DNA of 51,933 nt from an uncultured Hyphomicrobiales bacterium (GCA_903825465.1 CAIKAR010000110.1:1-51933); one strand, 5' to 3'. Shown: positions 27,258-35,989, numbered from the stretch's first letter. The notes: generated by a model not told the origin, from the letters alone. Numbers and translations are program-made.

Positions 27258-28811
27258 TTAATCCATCGCCGCGTGCGCGGCCTGGGGCGGCGCGCCGTCA
27301 GACGGCGGGCCGGGCGAACGCATCAACAGAATGAGGATCGCGGTGGGAAAGCTGATCCAGAACATCAACATGAAATCGTTGGAATAGGCGATGGCAAGAG
27401 CTTGTCGGCTGACTTCTCCATCGAGAGCCGCGCGCCCGCCCGAGGTCGCCGTGTTCCAGAAGAGATAGGCCCCTCCCGTTTGCGCCATGCGGTTGAACGG
27501 CGTCAGCGTGTCGGCGATCTGCGAATGAACGATCTGCGAACTGCGCGACAGCATGAACGAGGCTATCGACACGCCGATCGCCGAGCCAACGTTGCGCACC
27601 AGGCTGAACAGCGCCGTCGCGTCGGGCCGGTATTTCGCCGCCAGCGTCGCGTAGGCGATCATTTGCAGCGGGATGAAGATCAGCCCGAGCGCGAAGCCCT
27701 GAATGACCGTCACCCAGGTCAAGGTCCATGTCTGCACGTCGGGCGTCCAACGCGCCTGTTCCCAGAACGAATAGGCGAGAAATCCGAGGCCGGCCAACAT
27801 GATCGCGCGCGCGTCGGCCTTGCCGCCGAGGCGCCCCGCCACCATCATGCCCACCATGGTGCCGGCGCCGCGCGGCGCCATCAGGATGCCGGCTTCCCAC
27901 ACCGGATGTCCGCCGAGCGTCTGCAAATAGGGCGCGAGCAGAACCGTGCTCGCCAACAGCACGATGCCCACCGCGAACATCAGGAAAACGCCGGTCGAAT
28001 AATTCACGTCGGCGAACATTTTCGGCGAAATGAAGGGCTTTTCGGCGAGCCACATGTGGACGATGAACAGATAGAAGCCGAGCGCGGCGAGCGTCGTCTC
28101 GACGAGGATCTCGCTCGACTGGAACCAGTCCTTGCTCTCGCCGCGGTCAAGCATCAGCTGCAGCGCGCCAAGCCCGAGCGACAAGGCCATGAACCCCGTC
28201 CAGTCGAAGGGCGGCGCCGGCGCGCCGCGTTTCTCTTTGAGGAAGATAGAGAATCCGGCCGTCGCCAGAATGCCGAACGGCAGGTTGATGAAGAACACCC
28301 AGCGCCAGTCGTAGGCGTCGGTGAGATAGCCGCCGAGCGTGGGGCCGATGATCGGCCCGACCATGACGCCCATGCCCCACATGACCATCGCCTGCCCGCG
28401 TTGCGCCGGGGGATAGATGTCGAGCATGATCGCCTGCGACAGAGGCACGATGGCGGCGCCGCAAACGCCTTGCATGAGGCGGAACAGCACCATCTCGTTG
28501 AGCGATTGCGCCACGCCGCACAGCATTGAAGTCAACGTGAAGCCAACGAGACAGGCCAAAAAGAAGTTTTTGCGCCCGAAGCGCGCCGACAGCCAGCCCA
28601 CCGGCGCCGTCATGATGGCGGCGGCGACGATATAGGATGTCAGCACCCAGGAAATCTGGTCCGACGTCGTCGACAGCGAGCCCTGCATGTAGGGCAGGGC
28701 GACGTTGGCGATCGTCGAATCCAGCACCTGCATCAGCGTCGCGATCATCGTGCAAACGGTGATCAGCGAGCGATGTGGAACCCGGTCCGGATCAGTTTCC
28801 GGCGAGGCCAT
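27258..28811 (-). CDS. emrB: DHA2-family multidrug efflux MFS permease (EmrB-like)
   Basis: Inner-membrane drug:proton antiporter of about 517 residues with the many hydrophobic helices of the 14-TM DHA2 group. The motif-A region is WLSARFGRKNFF, and LMQVLDSTIANVALPYMQG near the N-terminus is the typical DHA2 opening. It pairs with the EmrA adaptor and an outer-membrane channel to pump toxic organics out of the cell. ATG 28811 was chosen; it overlaps the end of emrA by 20 bases, so the genes are coupled. A frame extending to 28892 lies within emrA and is rejected. Confidence 0.93.
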   Translation of the reverse strand: MASPETDPDRVPHRSLITVCTMIATLMQVLDSTIANVALPYMQGSLSTTSDQISWVLTSYIVAAAIMTAPVGWLSARFGRKNFFLACLVGFTLTSMLCGVAQSLNEMVLFRLMQGVCGAAIVPLSQAIMLDIYPPAQRGQAMVMWGMGVMVGPIIGPTLGGYLTDAYDWRWVFFINLPFGILATAGFSIFLKEKRGAPAPPFDWTGFMALSLGLGALQLMLDRGESKDWFQSSEILVETTLAALGFYLFIVHMWLAEKPFISPKMFADVNYSTGVFLMFAVGIVLLASTVLLAPYLQTLGGHPVWEAGILMAPRGAGTMVGMMVAGRLGGKADARAIMLAGLGFLAYSFWEQARWTPDVQTWTLTWVTVIQGFALGLIFIPLQMIAYATLAAKYRPDATALFSLVRNVGSAIGVSIASFMLSRSSQIVHSQIADTLTPFNRMAQTGGAYLFWNTATSGGRAALDGEVSRQALAIAYSNDFMLMFWISFPTAILILLMRSPGPPSDGAPPQAAHAAMD

Positions 28812-30072
28812 CGAGCCTGCTCCGCATGGGGTCGGGCAGCCAACTCCAGAGATCCTTGAGATGGCGTTGATGCCCGGTGTCGATCTCGACAACCACGCTC
28901 ATGCCCGACCGAAGCGAACGGGCGTCCTTGGGCAGGTTGACCTTCACCCGAAGCGGGACGCGTTGGACCACTTTGACCCAATTGCCGCTGGCGTTCTGCG
29001 AGGGGATCAGCGCGAACTCCGAACCCGAGGCCGGCGCGATCGAATCGACCTCGCCCTTGAGCGGCTGATCGGGGTAGGCGTCCACCACGACATCGACCGG
29101 ATCGCCCTTCTTGATGTAGGTGAGATCGGTCTCTTTCACGTTGGCGTCGACATAAAGCCCGTCGGTGGCGACGAGGGCCACCGCGCCGGTGTTGGTGAGC
29201 GCCGCCGTTTGCGACACAAGGAACGTGCCGGGCTGGAGCTTGTCGACCTCCGTCACAATCCCGGTGAAGGGCGCGCGCACGATGGTGTGGTCGAGCTCGC
29301 GCTGGGCCTCGGCGACGGTGGCGTCGGCGGCGCGGTATTGGGGCGTCTGTTCGATAGGGAAATCGGACGCGCCGCCAAGCCGGATCAACGCCGCGTCGGC
29401 CTGCTTTTTCATCGCGTCGAGTTGTTTCGTCGCCGAAAGCAGCGTGTAGCGGGTCTGATCAAACGCGGCCTGCGTGCCGGCGTTGGATTTCACCAGGCCC
29501 GCGGCCCGGTCGTTGGTCGCCTGCGCCAACGCGACCTGCGACGTTTGCGAGGCGATGGAGGCCTGCAACTGCGCGTAATCGGCGTGCGCGGCGGTCAGAT
29601 TCGTATGCACGTTGTCGCGCTGCGCCTTGGCCGCGTTCAGCGCGATCTGGAATTGCGCGGGATCGACGCGGAACAGCGTGTCGCCGGCCTTCACACTCTG
29701 GCCTTCGGCGACATCGACCGAGGACACGATGCCCGAAATGTCGGTGGAAACCATCAATTTGGGCGCGCGAAGATAGGCGTCGTCGGTGCTGATCCAGCGA
29801 CCGCCGCTGAGCCAATAGGCGGTGCCCCCGACGATAACGACGGCGATGCCGCCGAGCATCAAAAAGCCGCGCAGGAATCCGCGGCCACGAGCTTTTTTCG
29901 GCGCGGACGGCGGCGCCTCGGGGTCGGCGGCCGGCGCCTGAGGCGCCGCGGCCGGCGCGAGCGAAGGAGTGGGATCGGGCGACGGAGGAGGCGCGCGTTC
30001 CGGCGCTTCCGCGCGGAACTCGGGCTCGTAGGGGGTCGCGTCTTCGAGGGAAATATTGACGGGCTTGTTCAT
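28792..30072 (-). CDS. emrA: HlyD/EmrA-family membrane fusion protein
   Basis: Periplasmic adaptor of 426 residues. A Pro/Ala-rich cytoplasmic tail leads to one membrane helix (GFLMLGGIAVVIVGGTAYWL, about residues 70-90). A biotinyl-lipoyl-like domain (VSTDISGIVSSVDVAEGQSVKAGD), an alpha-helical hairpin and a second lipoyl half (RAPFTGIVTEVDKLQPG) follow. It links EmrB to an outer-membrane channel, not encoded here. The gene starts 7 bases after marR and overlaps emrB, forming a marR-emrA-emrB operon. Confidence 0.93.
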   Translation of the reverse strand: MNKPVNISLEDATPYEPEFRAEAPERAPPPSPDPTPSLAPAAAPQAPAADPEAPPSAPKKARGRGFLRGFLMLGGIAVVIVGGTAYWLSGGRWISTDDAYLRAPKLMVSTDISGIVSSVDVAEGQSVKAGDTLFRVDPAQFQIALNAAKAQRDNVHTNLTAAHADYAQLQASIASQTSQVALAQATNDRAAGLVKSNAGTQAAFDQTRYTLLSATKQLDAMKKQADAALIRLGGASDFPIEQTPQYRAADATVAEAQRELDHTIVRAPFTGIVTEVDKLQPGTFLVSQTAALTNTGAVALVATDGLYVDANVKETDLTYIKKGDPVDVVVDAYPDQPLKGEVDSIAPASGSEFALIPSQNASGNWVKVVQRVPLRVKVNLPKDARSLRSGMSVVVEIDTGHQRHLKDLWSWLPDPMRSRLDGLAGN

Positions 30073-30079
30073 GTCGGCA

Positions 30080-30535
30080 TCAACTCGCTTTGGCGCCTTC
30101 GCGCTTTTCCGCCAAGAGATTCTCTTTCATTTTCAAAAGACCGGCGGTCAGGCATTCAACGTCTTGGGGTGGGAGACCGGCGGTCAGGCTCTCGCGAACT
30201 TCGGCGCCGTAAAAGTGCAATTGCTGCAGAGGGGCGTGGGCCGCCTCGGTCAAATGGAGCCGTCGCACCCTGCGGTCGCCGGGATCCAGCCGGCGCTCGA
30301 CCAACCCGCGGGCCTCAAGCCGATCGATCACCCGCGCGATCGTGATGGGCTCGACCTCGACCAGCGTGGCCAGTTCGTTCTGTGAAAGACCCGGCCGCAT
30401 CTGAAGGCGGAACAGAATCATCCACTGGGCGCGGGTCATGCCATACGTTCGCGCCTTTTGATCGGCGCGTGTGCGCATAAGGCGCGCAAGGTCGTGAATG
30501 ACCAGTAAAAGATCGGAATCGCGAATTTCGGACAC
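30080..30535 (-). CDS. MarR-family transcriptional regulator
   Basis: Winged-helix repressor-type protein of 151 residues. The DNA-binding part reads RPGLSQNELATLVEVEPITIARVIDRLEARGLVERR, abbreviated here to its SQNELA and RVIDRLE landmarks, followed by the wing DPGDRRVRRLHLT. MarR proteins bind palindromes as dimers and release them when a phenolic or other lipophilic ligand binds. It leads the emrAB efflux operon, and operator-like repeats lie directly upstream of its start, so autoregulation is likely. The ligand is unknown; the aromatic-cleavage genes downstream suggest phenolics. Confidence 0.92.
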   Translation of the reverse strand: MSEIRDSDLLLVIHDLARLMRTRADQKARTYGMTRAQWMILFRLQMRPGLSQNELATLVEVEPITIARVIDRLEARGLVERRLDPGDRRVRRLHLTEAAHAPLQQLHFYGAEVRESLTAGLPPQDVECLTAGLLKMKENLLAEKREGAKAS

Positions 30536-30540
30536 GGCTC

Positions 30541-30582
30541 TATCATACGCTGATTATGATAAGCGTAGTTATGATATCAGCG
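30541..30582 (-). promoter_or_regulatory. Operator-like repeats upstream of marR-emrAB
   Basis: An AT-rich island just before the marR start contains a perfect inverted repeat TATCATA (30541-30547) - 7 bases - TATGATA (30555-30561). TTATGATA occurs twice as a direct repeat (30554-30561 and 30569-30576), and CGCTGAT (30548-30554) pairs with ATCAGCG (30576-30582). This is what a MarR dimer site overlapping its own promoter looks like. Binding is inferred, not shown. Confidence 0.7.
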
Positions 30583-30632
30583 CCTATGAATGTCAATGCC
30601 GCGTCGCACAAAAATTTGTGCGCTGCGCCGTC

Positions 30633-32129
30633 TCAGTCCGAAAGCAACCTTTTCAAAAGCTCAATTTCCTGGCTCAGGGTGCCGTCAGTGCCAGCCAGGC
30701 CCTCGATTTTTCGCACGGCGTGCAAAACGGTGGTGTGGTCGCGGCCACCAAAGCGGCGACCGATCTCGGGCAGGGAGCGAAGCGTCAGCACCTTCGACAG
30801 GTACATGGCGATCTGGCGTGGCCGAACCACGACCGCGGTGCGGCGGGACGAGAGGATATCGGCCCGGCTGACGTTGTAGTGGTTCGCCACAAGCTTCTGG
30901 ATTTCCTCGATCTTCACGCGCTTGGGCTCGCGGGTCCGCACAAGGTCGCGGATCGCGTCTTCGGCTGTTTCCACCGTCAGCGGCGCGCCGGTCAGCGTGG
31001 CGCGGCCAAGAAGGCGGCTGACAGCGCCTTCAAGATCGCGCCCGTTGGTGTCGACGGCGTTGGCGACATAGGCGATCACCGGAGCGGAAACCTCGAACGA
31101 GGGATGTTTCAGCCGCGCGGCGGCGACGCGGGCGCGCAGAATGTTGAGCCGCATTTCGTCGTCGAGGGGGCCGATGTCCGTGCTTAGCCCGCCAAGTAGG
31201 CGCGAGCGCACGCGTTCGTCGAGGTTTTCCAGTTCTCCCGGCGGACGGTCGGCGGCGACGACCACCTGGCGTCCGGCGTCGATCAACGCCGCCAGCGTGT
31301 GGCAGAACTCGTTCTGGGTCGATTTGCCGGTGAGGAACTGCACGTCGTCGATCACGAGCACGTCGATGCCGCGCAACTTGTCCTTGAACGCCAAGGCGTT
31401 CTGCGACTTCAACGCCTGCGCGAACCGGTACATGAAGTTTTCCGCCGTCAGGTAAATGACGCGGCGTCCGCGTTCGATGGCCGCGTGGGCGATAGCGTGC
31501 AGGAGATGCGTTTTGCCGAGCCCGACCGCCGCGTGGATATAGAGCGGATTGTAGACGGCGCCCTCGCCGACCGCCGCCTGAGCGACGCGCGTGGCCGCCG
31601 CGTGGGCGAAATGATTGGTTTTGCCGACATGAAACGTCGAAAACGTCATGCGTTTGTCGAGGCGGGACCCATTGAGGGGATCAAGCTCGAGCAGCACGCC
31701 CTCTTTGAGGGGCCGGGCGGCTTCCCGCAACACCGAGGCTTCGGTGGCCATGTGACGCGGCCCCGGGACCGCCAGCGCGCCCGCGCCCACGGCGGACGCT
31801 CCCCGCGTCATTTGAGCCATTTCGACCGCCGCGCGCGCAGGCACGGCCCGCGCGGCCACCCGCGTCTCGATGATAATGGAGCATATCGCCGGCGCTTCGT
31901 CGTGAAGCGTCGAGAGAATCCGATCATGGTAGTTGGATTGGATCCAGCTTTTCAGAAACCGGGTTGGCACCGACAGATTCGCCGCGCCGTTGGCCACGCC
32001 GTCCAATTCAAGGCGGTGGAACCAGGAATTGTACACATCGTCGCCAAACTCGGCCCGAAGCCTGCGGCAGGTGCGTTCCCATGCCCCGGCGAAGCTTGAA
32101 ACAACAGGAATAGTAAGCGTTTTGTCCAT
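30633..32129 (-). CDS. dnaA: Chromosomal replication initiator DnaA
   Basis: AAA+ initiator of 498 residues that binds DnaA boxes and melts the origin. Domain I covers about residues 1-90, a variable domain II follows, and the ATPase has Walker A AAVGLGKTHLL (201-211) and Walker B LVIDDVQFL. Domain IV has the DnaA signature GRRFGGRDHTTVLHAVRKI near 457-475. The first glycine of the usual P-loop is Ala, a change I believe also occurs in other Rhizobiales. ATG 32129 fits the family N-terminus; a 70-residue longer frame is not DnaA-like. It is followed by marR 97 bases on and preceded by a long non-coding stretch. Confidence 0.97.
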   Translation of the reverse strand: MDKTLTIPVVSSFAGAWERTCRRLRAEFGDDVYNSWFHRLELDGVANGAANLSVPTRFLKSWIQSNYHDRILSTLHDEAPAICSIIIETRVAARAVPARAAVEMAQMTRGASAVGAGALAVPGPRHMATEASVLREAARPLKEGVLLELDPLNGSRLDKRMTFSTFHVGKTNHFAHAAATRVAQAAVGEGAVYNPLYIHAAVGLGKTHLLHAIAHAAIERGRRVIYLTAENFMYRFAQALKSQNALAFKDKLRGIDVLVIDDVQFLTGKSTQNEFCHTLAALIDAGRQVVVAADRPPGELENLDERVRSRLLGGLSTDIGPLDDEMRLNILRARVAAARLKHPSFEVSAPVIAYVANAVDTNGRDLEGAVSRLLGRATLTGAPLTVETAEDAIRDLVRTREPKRVKIEEIQKLVANHYNVSRADILSSRRTAVVVRPRQIAMYLSKVLTLRSLPEIGRRFGGRDHTTVLHAVRKIEGLAGTDGTLSQEIELLKRLLSD

Positions 32130-32979
32130 GGTGGCCCCATTTGGAATACTGGATGACGCGCGCGACCTCGCCGCGGCGAAAACACCGCATTCATCAACAC
32201 GCGACTGGAATGAGTGTCGCGGTCTAGCGACGCGTGGGAATTGGCGACAGCCGCGGCTGTCCCAAATCGTCGATCCCGGGCCGGCGACTGTTTTCGCCAA
32301 ATGTGTCCGGCATTCGAGGGATAGTCCTGAAAAATTCAACGTGCTCGTTCATCGGTATTCCGCCCCGCCAATCGTCCGCCAATTGCATCCGCGCCAACGC
32401 AAATCATCCGATAAATCGAGACTCTCAAAAGTGGTCTTATTCAAATTGTTGGTTTTTACCGCGTAATTATCAATTCATCCGCGAAATGACCGCCGCATAG
32501 ATTTGTTATTGCTCATATTAATCCGCCATTTCGACTTTTTACGATCTCAACGGCCTCGCCGCATCGCGATGACATTTTGTAGCGAGGCCTGGCCGCGCCA
32601 TCAACATCGAAATGTTAAAATTTCGCTAAGGCCCGGGCGGCCCCGTCGGAACGCGAATCAATCGACCAACCAATTGTGTGAATTATCGCTAAGAGCTTCT
32701 AACGTCATCGCTTTAGAAAGAGGCGACACAATTCGATCACAATCGTTACGGTTCAGGAGCGGGTTTTGGGGAACGTAATTGTGGCGGCTGAACCGTCTCC
32801 GACTCTGGGTCGTAAGGGGCTTTACCGTTATTCCATTGATTTTAAGTCATTTTTTAGACAGTTATTTCCAGCCTTGAATTCCAGCCCGGCCCATAAAAAA
32901 GCCAACGCGGCGTCGCGAATCGTTCAATTCAAAGTCACGTGTCAATTTTACAACATTTCGAAGGCGGAAACCCAAAAAC
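32130..32979. other. Non-coding, AT-richer region between dnaA and rpsT; possible origin segment
   Basis: About 850 bases with no convincing gene. From about 32400 the base composition is clearly richer in A and T than anywhere else in the window. GANTC sites (the alphaproteobacterial CcrM target) occur at 32420, 32655, 32801 and 32917. TCGCTAAG occurs twice (about 32623 and 32686). I found no perfect DnaA box (TTATCCACA); the closest is TGTGAATTA near 32677 with two mismatches. It must hold the dnaA promoter, and possibly oriC or part of it, but in some alphaproteobacteria the origin lies near hemE or elsewhere. Confidence 0.45.
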
Positions 32980-33009
32980 AAAAAACCCCGGGCGAGGCCG
33001 GGGTTTTTT
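32980..33009 (-). terminator. Intrinsic terminator of rpsT
   Basis: A 12-bp stem (AAAAAACCCCGG at 32980-32991 with its complement at 32998-33009) and a 6-base loop. Read on the minus strand it ends in a run of T immediately after the GC stem, 21 bases past the rpsT stop. The symmetry would also allow termination in the plus direction. Confidence 0.9.
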
Positions 33010-33030
33010 ATCGCGTAAAATGAAGAGCTG

Positions 33031-33297
33031 TTACTTCGCCAGGGCTTTCACGCGCGCGCTAAGGCGGGAAATTTTCCGCGAGGCGGTGTTCTTGTGCATG
33101 ATGCCCTTCTGCGCCGCCCGCATCACGAACGGCTGCGCGGCGGCGAAAGCGGTCTGCGCGGCGGCGGCGTCGCCGCTGCTCAGCGCCTCTTCCACCTTCT
33201 TGACGTAGGTGCGCATCTGGCTGCGGCGCGACTTATTGATCTCGGTGCGGCGCGCGATCTTACGGACGGCCTTCTTGGCCGAAGAGGTGTTAGCCAT
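33031..33297 (-). CDS. rpsT: 30S ribosomal protein S20
   Basis: Small basic protein of 88 residues that binds 16S rRNA in the 30S subunit. The sequence opens [16 protein letters not shown] and ends [12 protein letters not shown], typical of S20. ATG 33297 has GAGGAC just upstream, and the longer frame to 33390 is not S20-like. It is followed by a strong terminator. The rpsT-dnaA neighbourhood is common in Rhizobiales. Confidence 0.97.
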   Translation of the reverse strand: MANTSSAKKAVRKIARRTEINKSRRSQMRTYVKKVEEALSSGDAAAAQTAFAAAQPFVMRAAQKGIMHKNTASRKISRLSARVKALAK

Positions 33298-33515
33298 AAT
33301 GTCCTCAAGGAAGCCACTCGAATTGGGCGGCCCAAATAAAAACGCCGGCACCCGAGGGACCGACCGTGGCGGGCTTATAAGCCGCGTCACAGCCCCCCGT
33401 CAACGCGCCAGCGACAGAAAAGTGAAATTGCGCCCGGGCTGCGCGGGGCGCTTGCCATCCCCTCGACAGGTCGCCACCCTGCCGCAATTCCCAACCCCCA
33501 TATAAGGAGTACCGC

Positions 33516-34499
33516 ATGCGCGTTGGCTGGTACGAAAAAACAGGGCCGGCGACAGAGGTCGTCAAGATAGGCGACATGGCGGACCCCGTTCCGGCGGCCG
33601 GTGAAATCCTCGTGCGCCTTCACGCCTCCGGCATCAATCCCTCCGACTACAAGCGGCGGGCCAATACAAAAGTCGCGGCTGAATTTCCCCGGGTGGTTCC
33701 CCATTCCGATGGCGCCGGCGTGGTGGCCGCCCTCGGCGCCGGCGCGACGGGATTCAAGGTCGGCGACCGCGTCTGGTGCTTCAACGCGCAATGGGCGCGG
33801 CCCTTTGGCACCGCCGCGGAATTCGTTTCGCTGCCAGCGCGGCTCGTTCGCCCCTTGCCGGCGAAAACAAGTTTCGTCGAAGGCGCGTGTTTCGGCATTC
33901 CGGCGATGACAGGCTACCACGCCACGCATGTCGCTGGTCCGCTCGCGGGCAAAACCGTCTATGTGCCCGGCGCGACCGGCCGCGTTGGCGCTTACGCCGT
34001 CCAATTCGCGAAGTGGCGGGGCGCGCGCGTCATCGCCTCCACGGGAGGCGGCGAGGCGGCGCGGCAGGCGATCGCCGGGCTTGGCGCGGATGTCGTTCTC
34101 GATCGCCGCGCCAGCGACCTCGCCGCGCGCATCCTGGCGGAAACTGGCGGCGGCGGCGTCGATCTGGTCGTGGATGTCGACTTGCCTGGCAATATCGGGC
34201 TCGATGAGAAAATCGTCGCCGAGAACGGCGCTGTCGTGTCGTTCGGCGCCGCGAGCGTTCCCACCCTGACGGTCAACATGTCGGGCCGCAAGGCGCGCAA
34301 TTTCTCGCTGCATCTGATCTTCGTCTATCTGCTGGATTCCGCGACCGCCGCGGCGACCTGCGCCGGCATCGAGGAAGCCGAGCGGGCGGGCGCGTTGAAA
34401 CATCGGATTGGCGGCGTGTTTCCGCTCGCCGAACTGGCGCGCGCCCACGCCGCCGCGGAAGCGGCCAGCGGCACCGGGCATTTTGTCGTGGAAATGTGA
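33516..34499 (+). CDS. NADPH:quinone reductase, MDR/zinc-free alcohol dehydrogenase family
   Basis: 327-residue member of the medium-chain dehydrogenase/reductase superfamily, quinone oxidoreductase group. It has the GroES-like N-terminal domain (GEILVRLHASGINPSDYKRR), VVPHSDGAGVV, and the nucleotide-binding loop YVPGATGRVGAYAVQFAK. No structural or catalytic zinc cysteines are visible, as expected for this group. It probably reduces quinones or other enones with NADPH. ATG 33516 follows AAGGAG by 6 bases. It is monocistronic. Confidence 0.9.
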   Translation: MRVGWYEKTGPATEVVKIGDMADPVPAAGEILVRLHASGINPSDYKRRANTKVAAEFPRVVPHSDGAGVVAALGAGATGFKVGDRVWCFNAQWARPFGTAAEFVSLPARLVRPLPAKTSFVEGACFGIPAMTGYHATHVAGPLAGKTVYVPGATGRVGAYAVQFAKWRGARVIASTGGGEAARQAIAGLGADVVLDRRASDLAARILAETGGGGVDLVVDVDLPGNIGLDEKIVAENGAVVSFGAASVPTLTVNMSGRKARNFSLHLIFVYLLDSATAAATCAGIEEAERAGALKHRIGGVFPLAELARAHAAAEAASGTGHFVVEM

Positions 34500-34586
34500 G
34501 CGCGGGCCGCCGCGATATCGGTCGCCGCGGAGCCCAAGTCGCGGCGCGACTCTGGACACCGGCGCGCGACTCGAAATAAAGGTGGT

Positions 34587-34723
34587 CGGCCAACAACGGA
34601 TCGAGGAGGCCACTCCTTCCATTGCTGACCGGCCTGACCCCGCGGGTTCAGGGGATGCGGCGGACCTGAGGATCCGCGGGGTTTTCAGCGGGTCGGCGCG
34701 TTCGCGTTGGCCCGTTGTTTTTT
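34587..34723 (+). ncRNA. Candidate structured small RNA
   Basis: In the 357-base gap between the quinone reductase and the cyd operon. Nested complementary segments form one long irregular hairpin: AACAACGG 34592-34599 with CCGTTGTT 34712-34719; GCTGA 34624-34628 with TCAGC 34685-34689; CCCCGCGG 34638-34645 with CCGCGGGG 34674-34681; TCAGG 34648-34652 with CCTGA 34665-34669. A side hairpin GGAG/CTCC sits at 34605-34616. The outer helix runs straight into six T (34718-34723), like an intrinsic terminator. A possible promoter lies upstream (TGGACA 34553, AATAAA 34575). A competing helix pairs GGCCAAC 34588-34594 with GTTGGCC 34706-34712. The architecture recalls 6S RNA, but I cannot confirm the family. 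Confidence 0.5.
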
Positions 34724-34856
34724 CAGCCGTTCGCCGCTTCGGCTTGACGCGAAACTAGGCTTCTTCCGCTCGAATGCAATGTTCATCCGTTGTTTACCTA
34801 AACAGACGCGGTTAATCAGAAGTCCGCGTGGAATGGGCGCGATACGCGTGTCGCGG

Positions 34857-34985
34857 CTATGTCAACGCGAGCCTGACCGCCTGCGCGAGCGCCGCGACGA
34901 CGAGCACGCCGGCGAGCCAGATCGCGGCGAACCAGCCAAGCCTCTTCCACGCGGAATCCACGGGCCGGTTCAAATCCCCCGGCAT
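34857..34985 (-). CDS. Small DUF2474-type membrane protein of the cyd operon
   Basis: 42 residues: a polar N-terminus (MPGDLNRPVDSAWKR) and one membrane helix (LGWFAAIWLAGVLVVAAL). Small single-helix subunits of this kind accompany cydAB genes and can be part of the bd oxidase. DUF2474 is the family usually next to cyanide-insensitive-type operons. The ATG at 34985 shares one base with the cydB stop (TGATG), which strongly supports that it is a real, coupled gene. It is too short for most gene callers. Confidence 0.82.
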   Translation of the reverse strand: MPGDLNRPVDSAWKRLGWFAAIWLAGVLVVAALAQAVRLALT

Positions 34986-35989
34986 CAGTGATAGCCGCCC
35001 GCGCTGTTCGTTTTTCCGCGGAACACCCAATATGAATAGGCCGTGTAAAGCAGCACCAGCGGCACGAGAACCGCGGCGCCCGCGAGCAGAAACGCGAGGC
35101 TGTTGTCGGGCGCGGCCGCTTGCCAGATCGTCACCGAATTGGGAACGATATGCGGGTAGAAGCTGACGCCCAACCCGACAAAGCAGAGCGCGAACAACGC
35201 CTGCGACGCCACGAACGGGACGACCTCGCGGCGCGCGTTCAAGCCGCGGAAAAGCATGTGGGCCGCGAACAGCGTGGCCAGCGGCACCGGCGCCGCGAGC
35301 GTCACTTGCGGCCAGCCGAACCACCGCTCCCTGTAGACGTCGTTGAGAAAGGGCGTCCATGCGCTGACCAGGCCGATGAACATCAGCGTGACAGGCGCAG
35401 CGACGAAGGCGGCGCTGTAAGCCGCGCGCTGCGTCTGGCCTTCCGTTTTCCAGATCAGCCACGTCGAGCCCAACAGCGCGTAGCCAAACACGAGGGCGAC
35501 GCCGGTGACGAGGCTGAACGGCGTCAGCCAGTTCCAATCGCCGCCGGCGTAGGCGCGGCCCGACACGGGTATTCCCTGTGTCAGCGCGCCCAGCGCGACG
35601 CCTTGCGCGAAGGCCGCCAGCGTCGATCCGCCCGCGAAAGCCCAGTCCCACAGGAATTTGCCGCGCCTGGTTTTCCAGCGGAACTCGAAGGCGACGCCGC
35701 GGAAAACCAGCGCCAGCAGCATGGCGATGATCGGCGCGTAAAGCGCGGGCATGACAATGCTGTAGGCGAGCGGAAACACCGCGAACAAGCCTCCGCCGCC
35801 CAGCACGAGCCATGTTTCGTTGCCGTCCCACACAGGCGCGACGGAGTTCATCATCTCGTCGCGGCCCGCTTCGTCCGCCGCGAAGGGAAAAAGGATTCCG
35901 ACGCCGAGGTCGAAACCGTCGAGAACGACATAGGCGAACACCGCGAACGCGATGACACCGGCCCACACGAAGGGAAGGTCGAGTGTCAT
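34985..35989 (-). CDS. cydB: Cytochrome bd-type quinol oxidase subunit II
   Basis: Integral membrane subunit of 334 residues with about eight or nine hydrophobic helices. It has the conserved start LPFVWAGVIAFAVFAYVVLDGFD, split here into LPFVWAG and YVVLDGFDLG, plus NEMWL-type NETWLVLGGGGLFA and a PHIVP segment. With CydA it oxidises ubiquinol and reduces oxygen to water. The ATG at 35989 overlaps the cydA stop by 4 bases (ATGA). A longer frame runs into cydA antisense-frame and is rejected. Confidence 0.95.
   Translation of the reverse strand: MTLDLPFVWAGVIAFAVFAYVVLDGFDLGVGILFPFAADEAGRDEMMNSVAPVWDGNETWLVLGGGGLFAVFPLAYSIVMPALYAPIIAMLLALVFRGVAFEFRWKTRRGKFLWDWAFAGGSTLAAFAQGVALGALTQGIPVSGRAYAGGDWNWLTPFSLVTGVALVFGYALLGSTWLIWKTEGQTQRAAYSAAFVAAPVTLMFIGLVSAWTPFLNDVYRERWFGWPQVTLAAPVPLATLFAAHMLFRGLNARREVVPFVASQALFALCFVGLGVSFYPHIVPNSVTIWQAAAPDNSLAFLLAGAAVLVPLVLLYTAYSYWVFRGKTNSAGGYH

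Noticed and set aside
32503-32778. Short open frames inside the dnaA-rpsT gap
   Set aside because: Translations show no family likeness, codon use differs from real genes here, and no good ribosome-binding site was seen.
34587-34723. SRP RNA, tmRNA or RNase P RNA as identity of the structured region
   Set aside because: The conserved SRP GGAAGGAAGCA-type loop, the tmRNA ends and RNase P core motifs are all absent.
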